Assembly (NCBI RefSeq): GCF_011839805.1
Contig: NZ_VWPY01000042.1
Location: forward strand, 1 to 38,237
Reading direction: 5' to 3'
Length of the DNA: 38,237 nucleotides
Source of the DNA: Kineococcus rubinsiae
Lineage (GTDB): Bacteria; Actinomycetota; Actinomycetes; Actinomycetales; Kineococcaceae
The notes beneath the pieces are model-generated. The model made no database searches. It was not told the origin of the DNA and worked only from the letters and a program-made list of their open reading frames with translations. The position numbers were made by a program, and so were the translations under genes. Positions 12,993 through 20,953 of this stretch are shown here, piece by piece. The first letter of the stretch is position 1; every line of letters starts with the position of its first letter.

Positions 12993-12995
12993 CGG

Positions 12996-13046
12996 ACGCT
13001 ACCCGACAGTTCCCTCCGGTGCGCCGATCACGCGGGGTTCTACGCT
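12996..13046. promoter_or_regulatory. Divergent -10 elements of pafB and the DUF3866 gene
   Basis: TAGCGT on the minus strand (12996-13001) serves pafB. TACGCT on the plus strand (13041-13046) lies 6 nt before GTG 13053 of the DUF3866 gene. The 39-bp space between them means the two upstream promoter regions overlap. Confidence 0.45.
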
Positions 13047-13052
13047 GCGGGC

Positions 13053-14183
13053 GTGATCAGGTGGCGCAGCGCGACGGTGACGGCGCTCGGGCGGTCCTGG
13101 CCGGGGTCGCAGGAGCTGACGGCCCGCCTCGAGGACGGCGAGGAGGTCCGCGCCCTCGCCCACCCCGCCCTCGTCGGCACCCCCGCCCCGGGTGTGCGGG
13201 TCCTGCTGAACACCTCGGCGCAGGCCCGCGGGCTCGGCACGGGCGGCTACGCGCTCGTCGTGGCCCTGCCCGACGCCCTGCCCGCCGACCCCCCACCGGG
13301 GCCCGGGCACCTCGTCAAGGCCCGCTACACGCCCCTGCAGGCCATGGTGCTGGGCGTCGACGAGCAGGAGTCCGCCGTCCACGAGCTGCTGCGCGACGCC
13401 GACGACCTCGCCGGGATGCCCGTGGTCGTCGCCGACCTGCACTCGGCGCTGCCCGCGGTCGTCGCCGGTCTGCGCGCCGACGCCCCCGGGGCCCGCGTCG
13501 CCTACGTCATGACCGACGGGGGCGCCCTGCCCGCGGCCTTCTCCCGCACCGTGGCCGGCCTGCGCGCGGCCGGGTGGCTCGCCGCCTGCGTCACCACGGG
13601 GCAGGCCTTCGGGGGCGACCTGGAGGCCGCCACCGTGCACACGGGCCTGCTCGCGGCCCGCCTCGTCGCGGGCGCCGACGTCGCCGTCGTCGCGCAGGGG
13701 CCCGGCAACCTCGGCACGGGCTCGCGGTGGGGGTTCTCCGGGGTCGCGGCCGGGGAGGCGCTGAACGCCGCCGCCGTCCTCGGCGGGCGCCCCGTCGCCG
13801 CCCTGCGCGTGTCCCAGGCCGACCCCCGGCCCCGCCACCGCGGCCTGAGCCACCACTCCGCCACCGCCGTCGGGCGTGTCGCGCTGCTGCCCTGCGACGT
13901 GCCCGTGCCCGCCGGGGACGACGCCTTCACCGCCGGCGTCCGCGGGCAGGCCGCGCAGCTGTGCACCCCCGCGGGCCGCCACCGCCTCGTCCACGTGCCC
14001 ACCGACGGCCTCGACGCGGCGCTCGCGGACTGCCCCGTGGGGCTCTCGACGATGGGCCGGGGCCTGGCCGAGGACCGTGCGTCGTTCCTCGCCGCCGCGG
14101 TCGCGGGCCGCCACGCCGCCGGGCTGCTGCACGCCGGGGCAGGAGCGGTGGCGGGGGCCGGAGACGACGACACCCCGCGGTGA
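13053..14183 (+). CDS. DUF3866 family protein
   Basis: A 376-residue conserved actinobacterial protein usually found next to the pafBC genes. The function is unknown. It has no signal peptide or membrane helix. Notable features are a small N-terminal beta domain with VRVLLNTSAQARGLGTGGYA, a segment VKARYTPLQAMVLGVDEQES, an alpha/beta region containing VAYVMTDGGALPAAFSRT, the Gly-rich motif QGPGNLGTGSRWGFSG (about 225-240) and a His-rich piece RHRGLSHHSATA. The last two look like a ligand or metal pocket. GTG 13053 is supported by TACGCT exactly 6 nt upstream. It is transcribed away from pafB and ends in a large bidirectional hairpin. Confidence 0.8.
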   Translation: MIRWRSATVTALGRSWPGSQELTARLEDGEEVRALAHPALVGTPAPGVRVLLNTSAQARGLGTGGYALVVALPDALPADPPPGPGHLVKARYTPLQAMVLGVDEQESAVHELLRDADDLAGMPVVVADLHSALPAVVAGLRADAPGARVAYVMTDGGALPAAFSRTVAGLRAAGWLAACVTTGQAFGGDLEAATVHTGLLAARLVAGADVAVVAQGPGNLGTGSRWGFSGVAAGEALNAAAVLGGRPVAALRVSQADPRPRHRGLSHHSATAVGRVALLPCDVPVPAGDDAFTAGVRGQAAQLCTPAGRHRLVHVPTDGLDAALADCPVGLSTMGRGLAEDRASFLAAAVAGRHAAGLLHAGAGAVAGAGDDDTPR

Positions 14184-14211
14184 GCGCCGGTGCGGCGCCC
14201 ACCGCGGGGTG
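14171..14211. terminator. Large bidirectional hairpin across the DUF3866 stop codon
   Basis: CACCCCGCGGTG (14171-14182) pairs with CACCGCGGGGTG (14200-14211), and inside it GCGCC (14184-14188) pairs with GGCGC (14194-14198). The result is a 17-bp stem with one A-C mismatch and a 5-nt loop. It includes the last codons and stop of the DUF3866 gene and lies about 24 nt from the FKBP stop on the other strand. Confidence 0.7.
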
Positions 14212-14234
14212 GGTCGTGGCTCGTGGAGCTGAGG

Positions 14235-14612
14235 TCAGCTCACCGAGACGAGGTCGACGACGAAGATCAGCGTCTCGCCGCCCTTGATGGCGCCGCCGGC
14301 GCCGCGGTCGCCGTAGCCGAGGTGCGGCGGGATGACGAGCTTGCGCCGGCCGCCGACCTTCATGCCCTGGATGCCCTGGTCCCAGCCCTGGATGACCATG
14401 CCGGCGCCGAGGGGGAAGTCCAGCGGCTGCCCGCGGTTCCAGGAGGAGTCGAACTCCTCGCCGGTGGAGAAGGCGACCCCGACGTAGTGGGCGCTGACGG
14501 TGTGCCCGGCCTTGGCCTCCTCGCCGTCGCCGACGGTGACGTCGGTGATCTGCAGGTCGGCGGGCGGCTCGCCCTCGGGGAAGTCGATCTCGGGCTTGGT
14601 GCGGTCGCTCAC
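14235..14612 (-). CDS. FKBP-type peptidyl-prolyl cis-trans isomerase (cytoplasmic)
   Basis: A 125-residue single-domain FKBP without signal peptide. The catalytic pocket residues are present in the usual blocks: AHYVGVAFSTGEEFDSSW (about 41-58), GMVIQGWDQGIQGMKVG (71-87) with the central Trp77, and IPPHLGYGDRGAGG followed by LIFVVDLVSV. It accelerates proline isomerisation in protein folding. GGAGGAG lies about 6 nt before GTG 14612. It is preceded by the FKBP lipoprotein gene with a 50-nt gap and probably shares its transcript. It faces DUF3866 across a shared terminator. Confidence 0.93.
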   Translation of the reverse strand: MSDRTKPEIDFPEGEPPADLQITDVTVGDGEEAKAGHTVSAHYVGVAFSTGEEFDSSWNRGQPLDFPLGAGMVIQGWDQGIQGMKVGGRRKLVIPPHLGYGDRGAGGAIKGGETLIFVVDLVSVS

Positions 14613-14662
14613 GGTGGGCTCCTCCGGTTCGGGGTGGTCGTTCTGCGGGTGGGTCGGTCGGG

Positions 14663-15676
14663 TCAGTACGCGTCGAGGATGTCGACGACGAACACGAGCG
14701 GGCCGGCGGGCTGACCCGACGTCGGGGCGTCACCGTAGGCCTGGGCGGCGGGGATGACGAGCTCGACGCGGCTGCCGACGGTCTGGCCGACGATGCCCTT
14801 GTCCCAGCCCTGGATGACCTGACCGGTGCCGATGGTCGTCGTGAAGGGCTGGGCCTCCCACGAGCTCTGGAAGACCTTGCCGTCGGCGAGGGTGGCGCCG
14901 ACGTACTGCATCTTCAGCGTCTGGCCGGAGGCGACGACCGCCCCGGCGCCCTTGATCAGCGGCTGGGCGATCGTGTCGGCGGGCGTCTTGTTCGTGGCGT
15001 CGGAGACGGTGAACCCGGTGGGGATCCCGTCCGCGCCGACGGTGACGACCGGCAGGTCCGCGGGGGCGGCGACGGGCTCGCCCGTGGCGACGGTGGGGGC
15101 GACGTAGGCGCCGATGAGGTCGGCGACCAGCACGAACGTCGTGCCCTCGTCGAGCCCCTCGCCGAAGTTGGCGGCGTTGGCGCCGAACCCGTCGGCCGGG
15201 GAGATGGCGATGGCGACGCGGTCGCCCACGTGGCCGCCGAGCATGCCGCGGGCGATGCCGCGCGTGATGCCCTGGACCTCGAAGCGTGCGTTGGTGCCGC
15301 CCCAGCTGGTGTCGACCTCGGCGCCCGTGGTGCCGGCGTACAGCGTGTACGCGAACTCGACCGTGTCGTCGAGCTTGATCTCCGGCCCCGTGCCCTGCGT
15401 GACGATCTTCTTGGTCGTCTCCGTGACCGCGAGGGGCGTCTTCACGGTCACCGTGGGCTTGACGCCCGGCTCCCCCGTGACGTCGACGGCGAGGGCCGGG
15501 TCGACCTTCGCGGGCGTCACCTCGGTGGCGGCCTGGGTCGCGGACGAACTCGCGCTGGAGGAGCTCGCGGCCGGGTCCGGCTCCGGTTCGGAGGCGCAGG
15601 AGCCGACGGACAGGGCCAGGGCCACGGTCACGGCAGCGGGCAGAGCGGCGAAGCGGCGGCGCACGAGGGTCCTCAC
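14663..15676 (-). CDS. Secreted lipoprotein with two FKBP domains
   Basis: A 337-residue protein with a signal peptide (basic MRTLVRRR, hydrophobic core to 26) and a lipobox-like VGSC with Cys27. A Ser/Ala/Thr-rich linker to about residue 60 comes next. The first FKBP-like domain (about 75-192, LDDTVEFAYTLYAGTTGAEV, GITRGIARGMLGGHVGDRV) has lost the VIQGWD core and is probably weakly active or structural. The second (about 225-337) keeps the motifs MQYVGATLADGKVFQSSW, GQVIQGWDKGIVGQTVG and FVVDILDAY. It would fold proteins outside the membrane. TAGGGT at 15698-15703 gives a short leader of about 14 nt. It lies downstream of pafA and upstream of the cytoplasmic FKBP. Confidence 0.88.
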   Translation of the reverse strand: MRTLVRRRFAALPAAVTVALALSVGSCASEPEPDPAASSSSASSSATQAATEVTPAKVDPALAVDVTGEPGVKPTVTVKTPLAVTETTKKIVTQGTGPEIKLDDTVEFAYTLYAGTTGAEVDTSWGGTNARFEVQGITRGIARGMLGGHVGDRVAIAISPADGFGANAANFGEGLDEGTTFVLVADLIGAYVAPTVATGEPVAAPADLPVVTVGADGIPTGFTVSDATNKTPADTIAQPLIKGAGAVVASGQTLKMQYVGATLADGKVFQSSWEAQPFTTTIGTGQVIQGWDKGIVGQTVGSRVELVIPAAQAYGDAPTSGQPAGPLVFVVDILDAY

Positions 15677-15697
15677 GGTCGACGGACTGACCCGGCA

Positions 15698-15703
15698 ACC
15701 CTA
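15698..15703 (-). promoter_or_regulatory. -10 element of the FKBP lipoprotein gene
   Basis: TAGGGT lies 21 nt before GTG 15676 on the minus strand, giving a leader of about 14 nt and separating the FKBP pair from pafA transcription. Confidence 0.35.
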
Positions 15704-15749
15704 ACCGCCGCACCTGTGCCGGCGGCCTGCGGCGGTTGTCGGGCCGCTG

Positions 15750-17111
15750 TCACATGCTCTCGATGAGCCGTTCCACGCGGTCGTCCACGGCCTTGAACGG
15801 GTCCTTGCACAGGACGGTCCGCTGGGCCTGGTCGTTGAGCTTCAGGTGCACCCAGTCGACGGTGAAGTCGCGGCGCTTCTCCTGCGCCGCGCGCACGAAG
15901 TCGCCGCGCAGCTTCGCGCGGGTGGTCTGCGGCGGCACCGACAGGGCCTCGAAGACCTCGATGTCGGCGCACACGCGCTCGGCCATCCCGCGGTTGGCGA
16001 GCATGTAGTGCAGCCCGCGCTTGCGGTGGATGTCGTGGTAGGCGAGGTCCAGGCGCGCGATGCGGGGCGAGGTCAGCGGCAGGTCGTGCTTCGCCATGTA
16101 GCGGTCGAGGAGCTTCTTCTTGATCACCCAGTCGACCTCGCGGTCGACGAGGGAGAAGTCCTGCGTCTCCACGGCCCGCAGCGCACGCTCCCAGAGGTCC
16201 AGGACGCGCTTGATCGTGGGCGTGTGCAGCCCGCGGGTCTCGACGAACTCCTTGGCCTTGTCCAGGTACTCCTGCTGGATCTCCAGCGCGCTGGCCTCGC
16301 GGCCGTTGGCGAGGCGCACGGGCTTGCGCCCCGTCATGTCGTGGCTGATCTCGCGGATGGCCCGGATCGGGTTCTCCATGGTCATCTCGCGCAGCGGGAC
16401 GCCCTCTTCGACCATGCGCAGCACGAGGTCGGTCGCGCCGACCTTGAGCATCGTGGTCGTCTCGGACATGTTCGAGTCGCCCACGATGACGTGCAGGCGG
16501 CGGTAGCGCTCGGCGTCGGCGTGCGGCTCGTCGCGCGTGTTGATGATGGGCCGGCTGCGGGTCGTGGCGCTGGAGACGCCCTCCCAGATGTGGTCGGCGC
16601 GCTGCGACAGCGAGTACACCGCCCCGCGGGGCGTCTGGACGACCTTGCCCGCGCCGACGATGAGCTGCCGGCTGACCAGGAAGGGGATCAGGACGTCGGA
16701 CAGCTTGCCGAACTCGCCGTGGCGGGAGACGAGGTAGTTCTCGTGGCAGCCGTAGGAGTTGCCCGCGGAGTCGGTGTTGTTCTTGAACAGGTACACCTCA
16801 CCCGCGATGCCCTCCTCCTCCAGCCGCCGCTCGGCATCCATGAGCAGGCCCTCGAGGGTCCGCTCACCGGCGCGGTCGTGGACGACGAGCTGGCGCACGT
16901 CGTCGCACTCGGGGGTGGCGTACTCGGGGTGAGATCCCACGTCGAGGTAGAGCCGCGCGCCGTTCTTGAGGAAGACGTTGCTCGAACGCCCCCACGAGAC
17001 GACCTTGCGGAAGAGGTAGCGGGCCACCTCGTCCGGGGACAGCTTGCGCTGACCCTCGAACGCACAGGTGACGCCGAACTCGGTCTCTAGCCCGAAGATC
17101 CGGCGGTCCAT
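15750..17111 (-). CDS. pafA: Pup--protein ligase PafA
   Basis: PafA joins the C-terminal glutamate gamma-carboxylate of Pup to lysines of target proteins with ATP, marking them for the proteasome. The 453-residue protein has the glutamine-synthetase-like fold. The N-terminal strand FGLETEFGV supplies the metal-binding Glu9 and Glu11, and the [15 protein letters not shown] segment carries the catalytic base Asp57. Further conserved blocks are [36 protein letters not shown] and [16 protein letters not shown]. The C-terminal domain that binds Pup is intact. ATG 17111 has TAAGGT 6 nt upstream, giving a leaderless message separate from prcBA. A hairpin with a T-rich tail lies between prcA and this gene, so read-through from the proteasome operon is likely partial. 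Confidence 0.97.
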   Translation of the reverse strand: MDRRIFGLETEFGVTCAFEGQRKLSPDEVARYLFRKVVSWGRSSNVFLKNGARLYLDVGSHPEYATPECDDVRQLVVHDRAGERTLEGLLMDAERRLEEEGIAGEVYLFKNNTDSAGNSYGCHENYLVSRHGEFGKLSDVLIPFLVSRQLIVGAGKVVQTPRGAVYSLSQRADHIWEGVSSATTRSRPIINTRDEPHADAERYRRLHVIVGDSNMSETTTMLKVGATDLVLRMVEEGVPLREMTMENPIRAIREISHDMTGRKPVRLANGREASALEIQQEYLDKAKEFVETRGLHTPTIKRVLDLWERALRAVETQDFSLVDREVDWVIKKKLLDRYMAKHDLPLTSPRIARLDLAYHDIHRKRGLHYMLANRGMAERVCADIEVFEALSVPPQTTRAKLRGDFVRAAQEKRRDFTVDWVHLKLNDQAQRTVLCKDPFKAVDDRVERLIESM

Positions 17112-17117
17112 GACCCC

Positions 17118-17123
17118 ACCTTA
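17118..17123 (-). promoter_or_regulatory. -10 element of pafA
   Basis: TAAGGT ends 6 nt before ATG 17111, with no ribosome binding site in between. Confidence 0.5.
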
Positions 17124-17155
17124 GGCACACCCCGGAGCGGGAGCGCAGTGAAACA

Positions 17156-17179
17156 CGGCACGCCCGCGCTCCCGTGCCG
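17156..17179 (-). terminator. Hairpin between prcA and pafA
   Basis: CGGCACG (17156-17162) and CGTGCCG (17173-17179) form a 7-bp stem with a 10-nt loop. In the direction of transcription it is followed by TGTTTCAC, the only hairpin in this window with a noticeably T-rich tail. Confidence 0.5.
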
Positions 17180-17193
17180 GTCCGCGTGGTGGA

Positions 17194-17958
17194 TCAGCCG
17201 GCGTCGGGGGCCGCCGCCTCGGCGGTGGTGGAGTCGGCGGTGGCGTCGGCGGTGGGCGCGAGCAGGGACACCAGCACCGGCGGGGGCAGGCGGCGGAAGA
17301 GCCGCCGGGTGCGGGTGCGGTCCAGCACAGCGACCTCGAGCTGCTCGGGGTCGATGGTGCGGGGGCCCCGGCCCGCGGCCTCGGCGGCCGCGTCGCTGCC
17401 CAGGGCCTCCACGGCCAGCGCGAGGGCCTCCTCCAGGCTCAGGCCCGCCGACCAGCGCTCGGCCAGCTTCGCGGTGATCTGCTCGGCGGAGCCGCCCATG
17501 GCGACGAAGCCGTGCTCGTCGGCCACGGAGCCGTCGTAGGTGAGGCGGTAGATCTGGTCCGCGGCCGGGTCGGGGCCGACCTCGGCGACGACGAGCTCGA
17601 CCTCGTAGGGCTTCGACTCGGTCGTGAAGATGGTCCCGAGCGTCTGCGCGTAGGCGTTGGCGAGCCCGCGGGCGGTGACGTCGCTGCGGTCGTAGGAGTA
17701 GCCGCGCAGGTCGGCGTAGCGCACGCCCGCGACCCGGAGGTTCTCGAACTCGTTGTACTTGCCGACCGCCGCGAAGGCGACGCGGTCGTAGATCTCGGAG
17801 ATCTTGTGCAGCGCCCGGGAGGAGTTCTCGGAGGCGAAGACGATGCCGCCGGCGAAGGCCACGACGACGACGGCGCGACCGCGGGCGATGCCCTTGCGCG
17901 CGTAGTCGGCCTTGTCCTTCATGACCTGCTCGGGCGAGACGTAGAACGGCATGCTCAT
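17194..17958 (-). CDS. prcA: Proteasome 20S subunit alpha PrcA
   Basis: A 254-residue alpha subunit that forms the outer rings and gate of the 20S core. The N-terminus [20 protein letters not shown] and the following [14 protein letters not shown] match the family closely; the first residues form the gate that the ATPase Mpa opens. An Ala/Thr/Asp-rich tail of about 20 residues follows the fold. The chosen ATG 17958 overlaps the prcB stop as ATGA, and AGGAG lies 10 nt upstream; a second ATG two codons later is possible. It is co-transcribed with prcB. Confidence 0.96.
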   Translation of the reverse strand: MSMPFYVSPEQVMKDKADYARKGIARGRAVVVVAFAGGIVFASENSSRALHKISEIYDRVAFAAVGKYNEFENLRVAGVRYADLRGYSYDRSDVTARGLANAYAQTLGTIFTTESKPYEVELVVAEVGPDPAADQIYRLTYDGSVADEHGFVAMGGSAEQITAKLAERWSAGLSLEEALALAVEALGSDAAAEAAGRGPRTIDPEQLEVAVLDRTRTRRLFRRLPPPVLVSLLAPTADATADSTTAEAAAPDAG

Positions 17959-18860
17959 GCGCCGCTGGCTCCTTCCGTGCTCTCCTGCGGGCGGCCACCG
18001 GGGTTGCCGCGGCGGTTCGCGACGACGGCGTCGACGACGGCCGCGACCTCCGCGTCGGTGACGCGCTGGTAGCCCTGTGCGGTCACGACGGTGACGACGG
18101 GCCAGATGCCGCGCAGCAGGTCCGGCCCGCCCGTCGCGGAGTCGTCGTCGGCCGCGTCCCACAGCGCCTCGACGGCCACGCGGACGGCGGCGGCCGCGCT
18201 CATGCCGGGGCGGAACAGCTTCTTGAGGGCGCCGCGCGCGAAGACGCTGCCGGAGCCGACGGAGTGGTGGTCGACCTCCTCGTAGCGCCCGCCCGTGACG
18301 TCGTAGCTGACGATGCGCCCGCGGCCCGCCTCGAGGTCGTAGCCCGCGAACACCGGGACGACGGCGAGGCCCTGCAGGGCGAGGCCCAGGTTGCCGCGGA
18401 TCATCGTCGAGAGCCGGTTCGCCTTGCCCTCGAAGGACATCAGCGCACCCTCGAGCTTCTCGAAGTGCTCCAGCTCGACCTGGAAGAGGCGGACCATCTC
18501 CAGCGCCAGGCCCGCGGTGCCGGCGATGCCGACGCAGGAGTGGTCGTCGGCCGGGAAGACCTTCTCGATGTCGCGCTGGGCGATCATGTTGCCGGCCGTC
18601 GCGCGGCGGTCGCCCGCCATGACGACACCCGCCTCGCAGACGATGGCGACGATGGTCGTGGCGTGCGGCGGCTGGCCGCCGCCGGGGCCTCCGGTGAAGG
18701 GCCCGCCGTGCGCGGGCACCGCGCCCGCGGGCAGCGGCCGCGATCCCGGCAGCACCTCGGGGGCGTGGTCGCGGACGAAGTCGGTGAAGGACGAGGAACC
18801 CGGCACGTGGAACGCCGCCGGGAGCCGTCCGCTGGGGTCCGATCCCCTCTGCTGGCTCAC
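17955..18860 (-). CDS. prcB: Proteasome 20S subunit beta PrcB, with propeptide
   Basis: The 301-residue precursor of the catalytic subunit. A 67-residue propeptide with Pro/Gly-rich end ([11 protein letters not shown]) is cleaved before TTIVAIV, making Thr68 the N-terminal nucleophile, as judged by alignment with the M. tuberculosis HG/TTIVAL junction. The mature part has [15 protein letters not shown] and the catalytic Lys/Asp environment of the family. GTG 18860 has TAGGGT 7 nt upstream and no Shine-Dalgarno, suggesting a leaderless message in addition to any transcript from pup, whose stop lies 78 nt upstream. The stop overlaps prcA by 4 nt. Confidence 0.97.
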   Translation of the reverse strand: MSQQRGSDPSGRLPAAFHVPGSSSFTDFVRDHAPEVLPGSRPLPAGAVPAHGGPFTGGPGGGQPPHATTIVAIVCEAGVVMAGDRRATAGNMIAQRDIEKVFPADDHSCVGIAGTAGLALEMVRLFQVELEHFEKLEGALMSFEGKANRLSTMIRGNLGLALQGLAVVPVFAGYDLEAGRGRIVSYDVTGGRYEEVDHHSVGSGSVFARGALKKLFRPGMSAAAAVRVAVEALWDAADDDSATGGPDLLRGIWPVVTVVTAQGYQRVTDAEVAAVVDAVVANRRGNPGGRPQESTEGASGA

Positions 18861-18867
18861 CCGGGCG

Positions 18868-18873
18868 ACCCTA
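18868..18873 (-). promoter_or_regulatory. -10 element of prcB-prcA
   Basis: TAGGGT ends 7 nt before GTG 18860; the same hexamer and nearly the same following bases precede dop and helY. Confidence 0.5.
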
Positions 18874-18938
18874 CCGGGCGCCTCCCGGACCGGCCGGGCG
18901 GCGCCGACCGGCCGGGACGGGCCCGACAGGTGGAGCGG

Positions 18939-19130
18939 CTACTCGCCGCCCTTCTGCACGAAGCCCCGCACGAACTCCTCGGAGTTGGACTCCAGGACCT
19001 CGTCGATCTCGTCGAGCAGGGAGTCGACGTCGGCGTCGGTGTCGGCCGCCTTGGCCTGCGCGGGCACCACCGGGGTCTCGTCCGGCTCGTCCTCGCGGCG
19101 GGTCGGTCGCTGCTGCTCGTGTCCAGTCAT
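18939..19130 (-). CDS. pup: Prokaryotic ubiquitin-like protein Pup (Gly-Gly-Glu type)
   Basis: A 63-residue, largely disordered, acidic modifier that PafA attaches to substrate lysines and the coiled coil of Mpa recognises. The N-terminal half is charged (MTGHEQQRPTRREDEPDE). The helix-forming segment ADVDSLLDEIDEVLESNSEE sits at about 33-52, and the protein ends FVRGFVQKGGE. The last residue is already glutamate rather than the glutamine of mycobacterial Pup, so deamidation by Dop is not needed before ligation. AGGGGG lies about 8 nt before ATG 19130. It sits between dop and prcB as usual. The longer open frame upstream in the same phase is antisense of dop and not part of the protein. Confidence 0.96.
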   Translation of the reverse strand: MTGHEQQRPTRREDEPDETPVVPAQAKAADTDADVDSLLDEIDEVLESNSEEFVRGFVQKGGE

Positions 19131-19191
19131 GTGCTGGCCCCCTGACGGCTCGCGGTCAGATCGGCCGGTCCCAGCGGGTCCGGTTGGTCCG

Positions 19192-19197
19192 AATGTA
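19192..19197 (-). promoter_or_regulatory. Possible -10 element of pup
   Basis: TACATT on the minus strand in the context GGTTACATTCGG lies about 60 nt before the pup start; no -35 consensus is present. Confidence 0.35.
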
Positions 19198-19243
19198 ACC
19201 CGGTGCCGCGCTGAGCGCGCTGGTGGCGGCCGCGCGTCGCCCG

Positions 19244-19259
19244 CCCACCCGCTGGTGGG
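19244..19259 (-). terminator. Hairpin just after dop
   Basis: CCCACC (19244-19249) and GGTGGG (19254-19259) form a 6-bp stem with a CGCT loop about 17 nt beyond the dop stop and upstream of the candidate pup promoter. Confidence 0.4.
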
Positions 19260-19276
19260 GCTCGCCGCGGATGAGC

Positions 19277-20872
19277 TCAGGCGCCGGTGAGGGCGGCGAC
19301 GAGCTCCTCGGCGGTCCGGCACCGGTCCAGCAGGGCGCCCACGTGCTCGCGGGTGCCGCGCAGCGGCTCCAGCGTCGGCACGCGCTGCAGCGCACCGCGG
19401 CCGGCCACGTCGAAGATCACGGAGTCCCAGCTCGCGGCGGCGACGCGGGGGCCGTAGCGGGCCAGGCACTCGCCGCGGAAGTAGGCGCGGGTGTCCTCCG
19501 GCGGGTGGTCCACGGCGCGGCGGACGTCCTCCTCCGCCACGAGCTCCTCGACCTGGCCGCGCTGCGCGAGCTTGAGGTAGAGGCCCTTCTCCGGCCGCAC
19601 GTCGGACCACTGCAGGTCGACGGCCTGCAGGCGCGCGTGGTCCCAGGACAGCCCGTCGCGGGAGCGGTAGCCCTCCAGCAGCCGCAGCTTCGCGACCCAG
19701 TCCAGCTCCCGCGCGCAGAGGAACGGGTCGCGCTCCAGCCGGGTGAGCACCGACTCCCAGCGCTCGAGGACCTCGCGCGTGTCGGCGTCGGTGTCGGCGC
19801 CCGTGCGGTCGGCCACGAACGCGGAGGCGGCCTCGAAGTAGGCCCACTGCAGCTGCACGGCCGTGAGCTTGCGCCCGTCGCGCAGCCGCACGAGCTGCGT
19901 GAGGGTCGGGTCGTGGGAGATCTCGTGCAGGGCGCGCACGGGCTCGGCCAGCAGCAGGTCGCCCGCGGGCCCGCCCTCCAGGGCGCCCGCCTCGACGGCG
20001 TCGAGCACCAGGGAGGTGGTGCCGACCTTCAGCAGCGTCGCGACCTCGCACATGGTGGCGTCGCCGATGATGACGTGCAGGCGGCGGTACTTCTCGGCCG
20101 TGGCGTGGGGTTCGTCGCGGGTGTTGATGATCGGCCGCTTCATGGTCGTCTCGAGGCCGACCTCGACCTCGAAGAAGTCGGCGCGCTGGGAGACCTGGAA
20201 GCCGGCGGTCCTGGAGTCCTGCCCGATGCCGACCCGGCCCGCACCCGCGAACACCTGCCGGGACACGAAGAACGGCGTGAGGTGGCGCACGACGTCGCTG
20301 AACGGCGTCGCCCGGTCCATGAGGTAGTTCTCGTGGGTGCCGTAGGAGGCGCCCTTGCCGTCGGTGTTGTTCTTGTAGATCGTCACGGCCGCGAGGCCGG
20401 GCGTGGCGCCCACCCGCCGCAGGGCCTCGAGCACGATCCGCTCCCCCGCCCGGTCCCAGCGCACGGCGTCGCGCGGGGTGAGGACCTCCGGCGAGGAGTA
20501 CTCGGGGTGGGCGTGGTCGACGTAGAGGCGGGCGCCGTTGGTGAGGATGACGTTGGCCATCGTCGGGTCGTCGGTCTCGGCGCTCGCGACGTCGGAGGCG
20601 TTGGGCGCCGAGCGGCGCCCGCCCGGGCGCCCGTCGGTGAGCTGGGAGGGGTGGGCCCGCGCGCGGTCGAGCTCGAACCCGCGGGCGTCGCGCAGCGGCG
20701 CCTCGTCCTCGTAGTCCCAGCGGGTGCGCAGCGCGGCCGCCATGGTGCCCGCCGCCGGGGAGGCGTAGGCGTTGACGATCTGCGCGGACAGCAGCATCGG
20801 GTTCGCGCCCGGGTCGCCGGGGACGGAGATGCCGAACTCGGTCTCGAGGCCGGTGACTCTGCGGACGCTCAC
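19277..20872 (-). CDS. dop: Depupylase/deamidase of Pup, Dop
   Basis: Dop hydrolyses the isopeptide bond between Pup and substrates, and in species with Pup-Gln also deamidates Pup. The 531-residue protein is a PafA homologue with the blocks [10 protein letters not shown] (Glu10, Glu12), [14 protein letters not shown] with the catalytic Asp119, [20 protein letters not shown] and [20 protein letters not shown]. Before the catalytic strand it carries the long loop typical of Dop (about 40-104), here with a Gly/Arg/Ser/Asp-rich stretch at about 80-103 that looks longer than in mycobacteria. GTG 20872 has TAGGGT 7 nt upstream, so it is probably leaderless. It lies upstream of pup in the same direction. 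Confidence 0.96.
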   Translation of the reverse strand: MSVRRVTGLETEFGISVPGDPGANPMLLSAQIVNAYASPAAGTMAAALRTRWDYEDEAPLRDARGFELDRARAHPSQLTDGRPGGRRSAPNASDVASAETDDPTMANVILTNGARLYVDHAHPEYSSPEVLTPRDAVRWDRAGERIVLEALRRVGATPGLAAVTIYKNNTDGKGASYGTHENYLMDRATPFSDVVRHLTPFFVSRQVFAGAGRVGIGQDSRTAGFQVSQRADFFEVEVGLETTMKRPIINTRDEPHATAEKYRRLHVIIGDATMCEVATLLKVGTTSLVLDAVEAGALEGGPAGDLLLAEPVRALHEISHDPTLTQLVRLRDGRKLTAVQLQWAYFEAASAFVADRTGADTDADTREVLERWESVLTRLERDPFLCARELDWVAKLRLLEGYRSRDGLSWDHARLQAVDLQWSDVRPEKGLYLKLAQRGQVEELVAEEDVRRAVDHPPEDTRAYFRGECLARYGPRVAAASWDSVIFDVAGRGALQRVPTLEPLRGTREHVGALLDRCRTAEELVAALTGA

Positions 20873-20879
20873 GTCGGCG

Positions 20880-20885
20880 ACCCTA
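20880..20885 (-). promoter_or_regulatory. -10 element of dop
   Basis: TAGGGT ends 7 nt before GTG 20872 on the minus strand; no ribosome binding site in between. Confidence 0.5.
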
Positions 20886-20953
20886 CGCGAGGGCCCCGGA
20901 GCGGCCCGGCAGCGGTGCAGCCCTGTGCAGCCCGGCGGAGGTGCGGCTGCGCC

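Noticed and set aside
20915-20933. Repeated TGCAGCCC between dop and the permease as a terminator or operator.
   Set aside because: Only two 8-nt copies with no stable hairpin; expected by chance in such GC-rich DNA.
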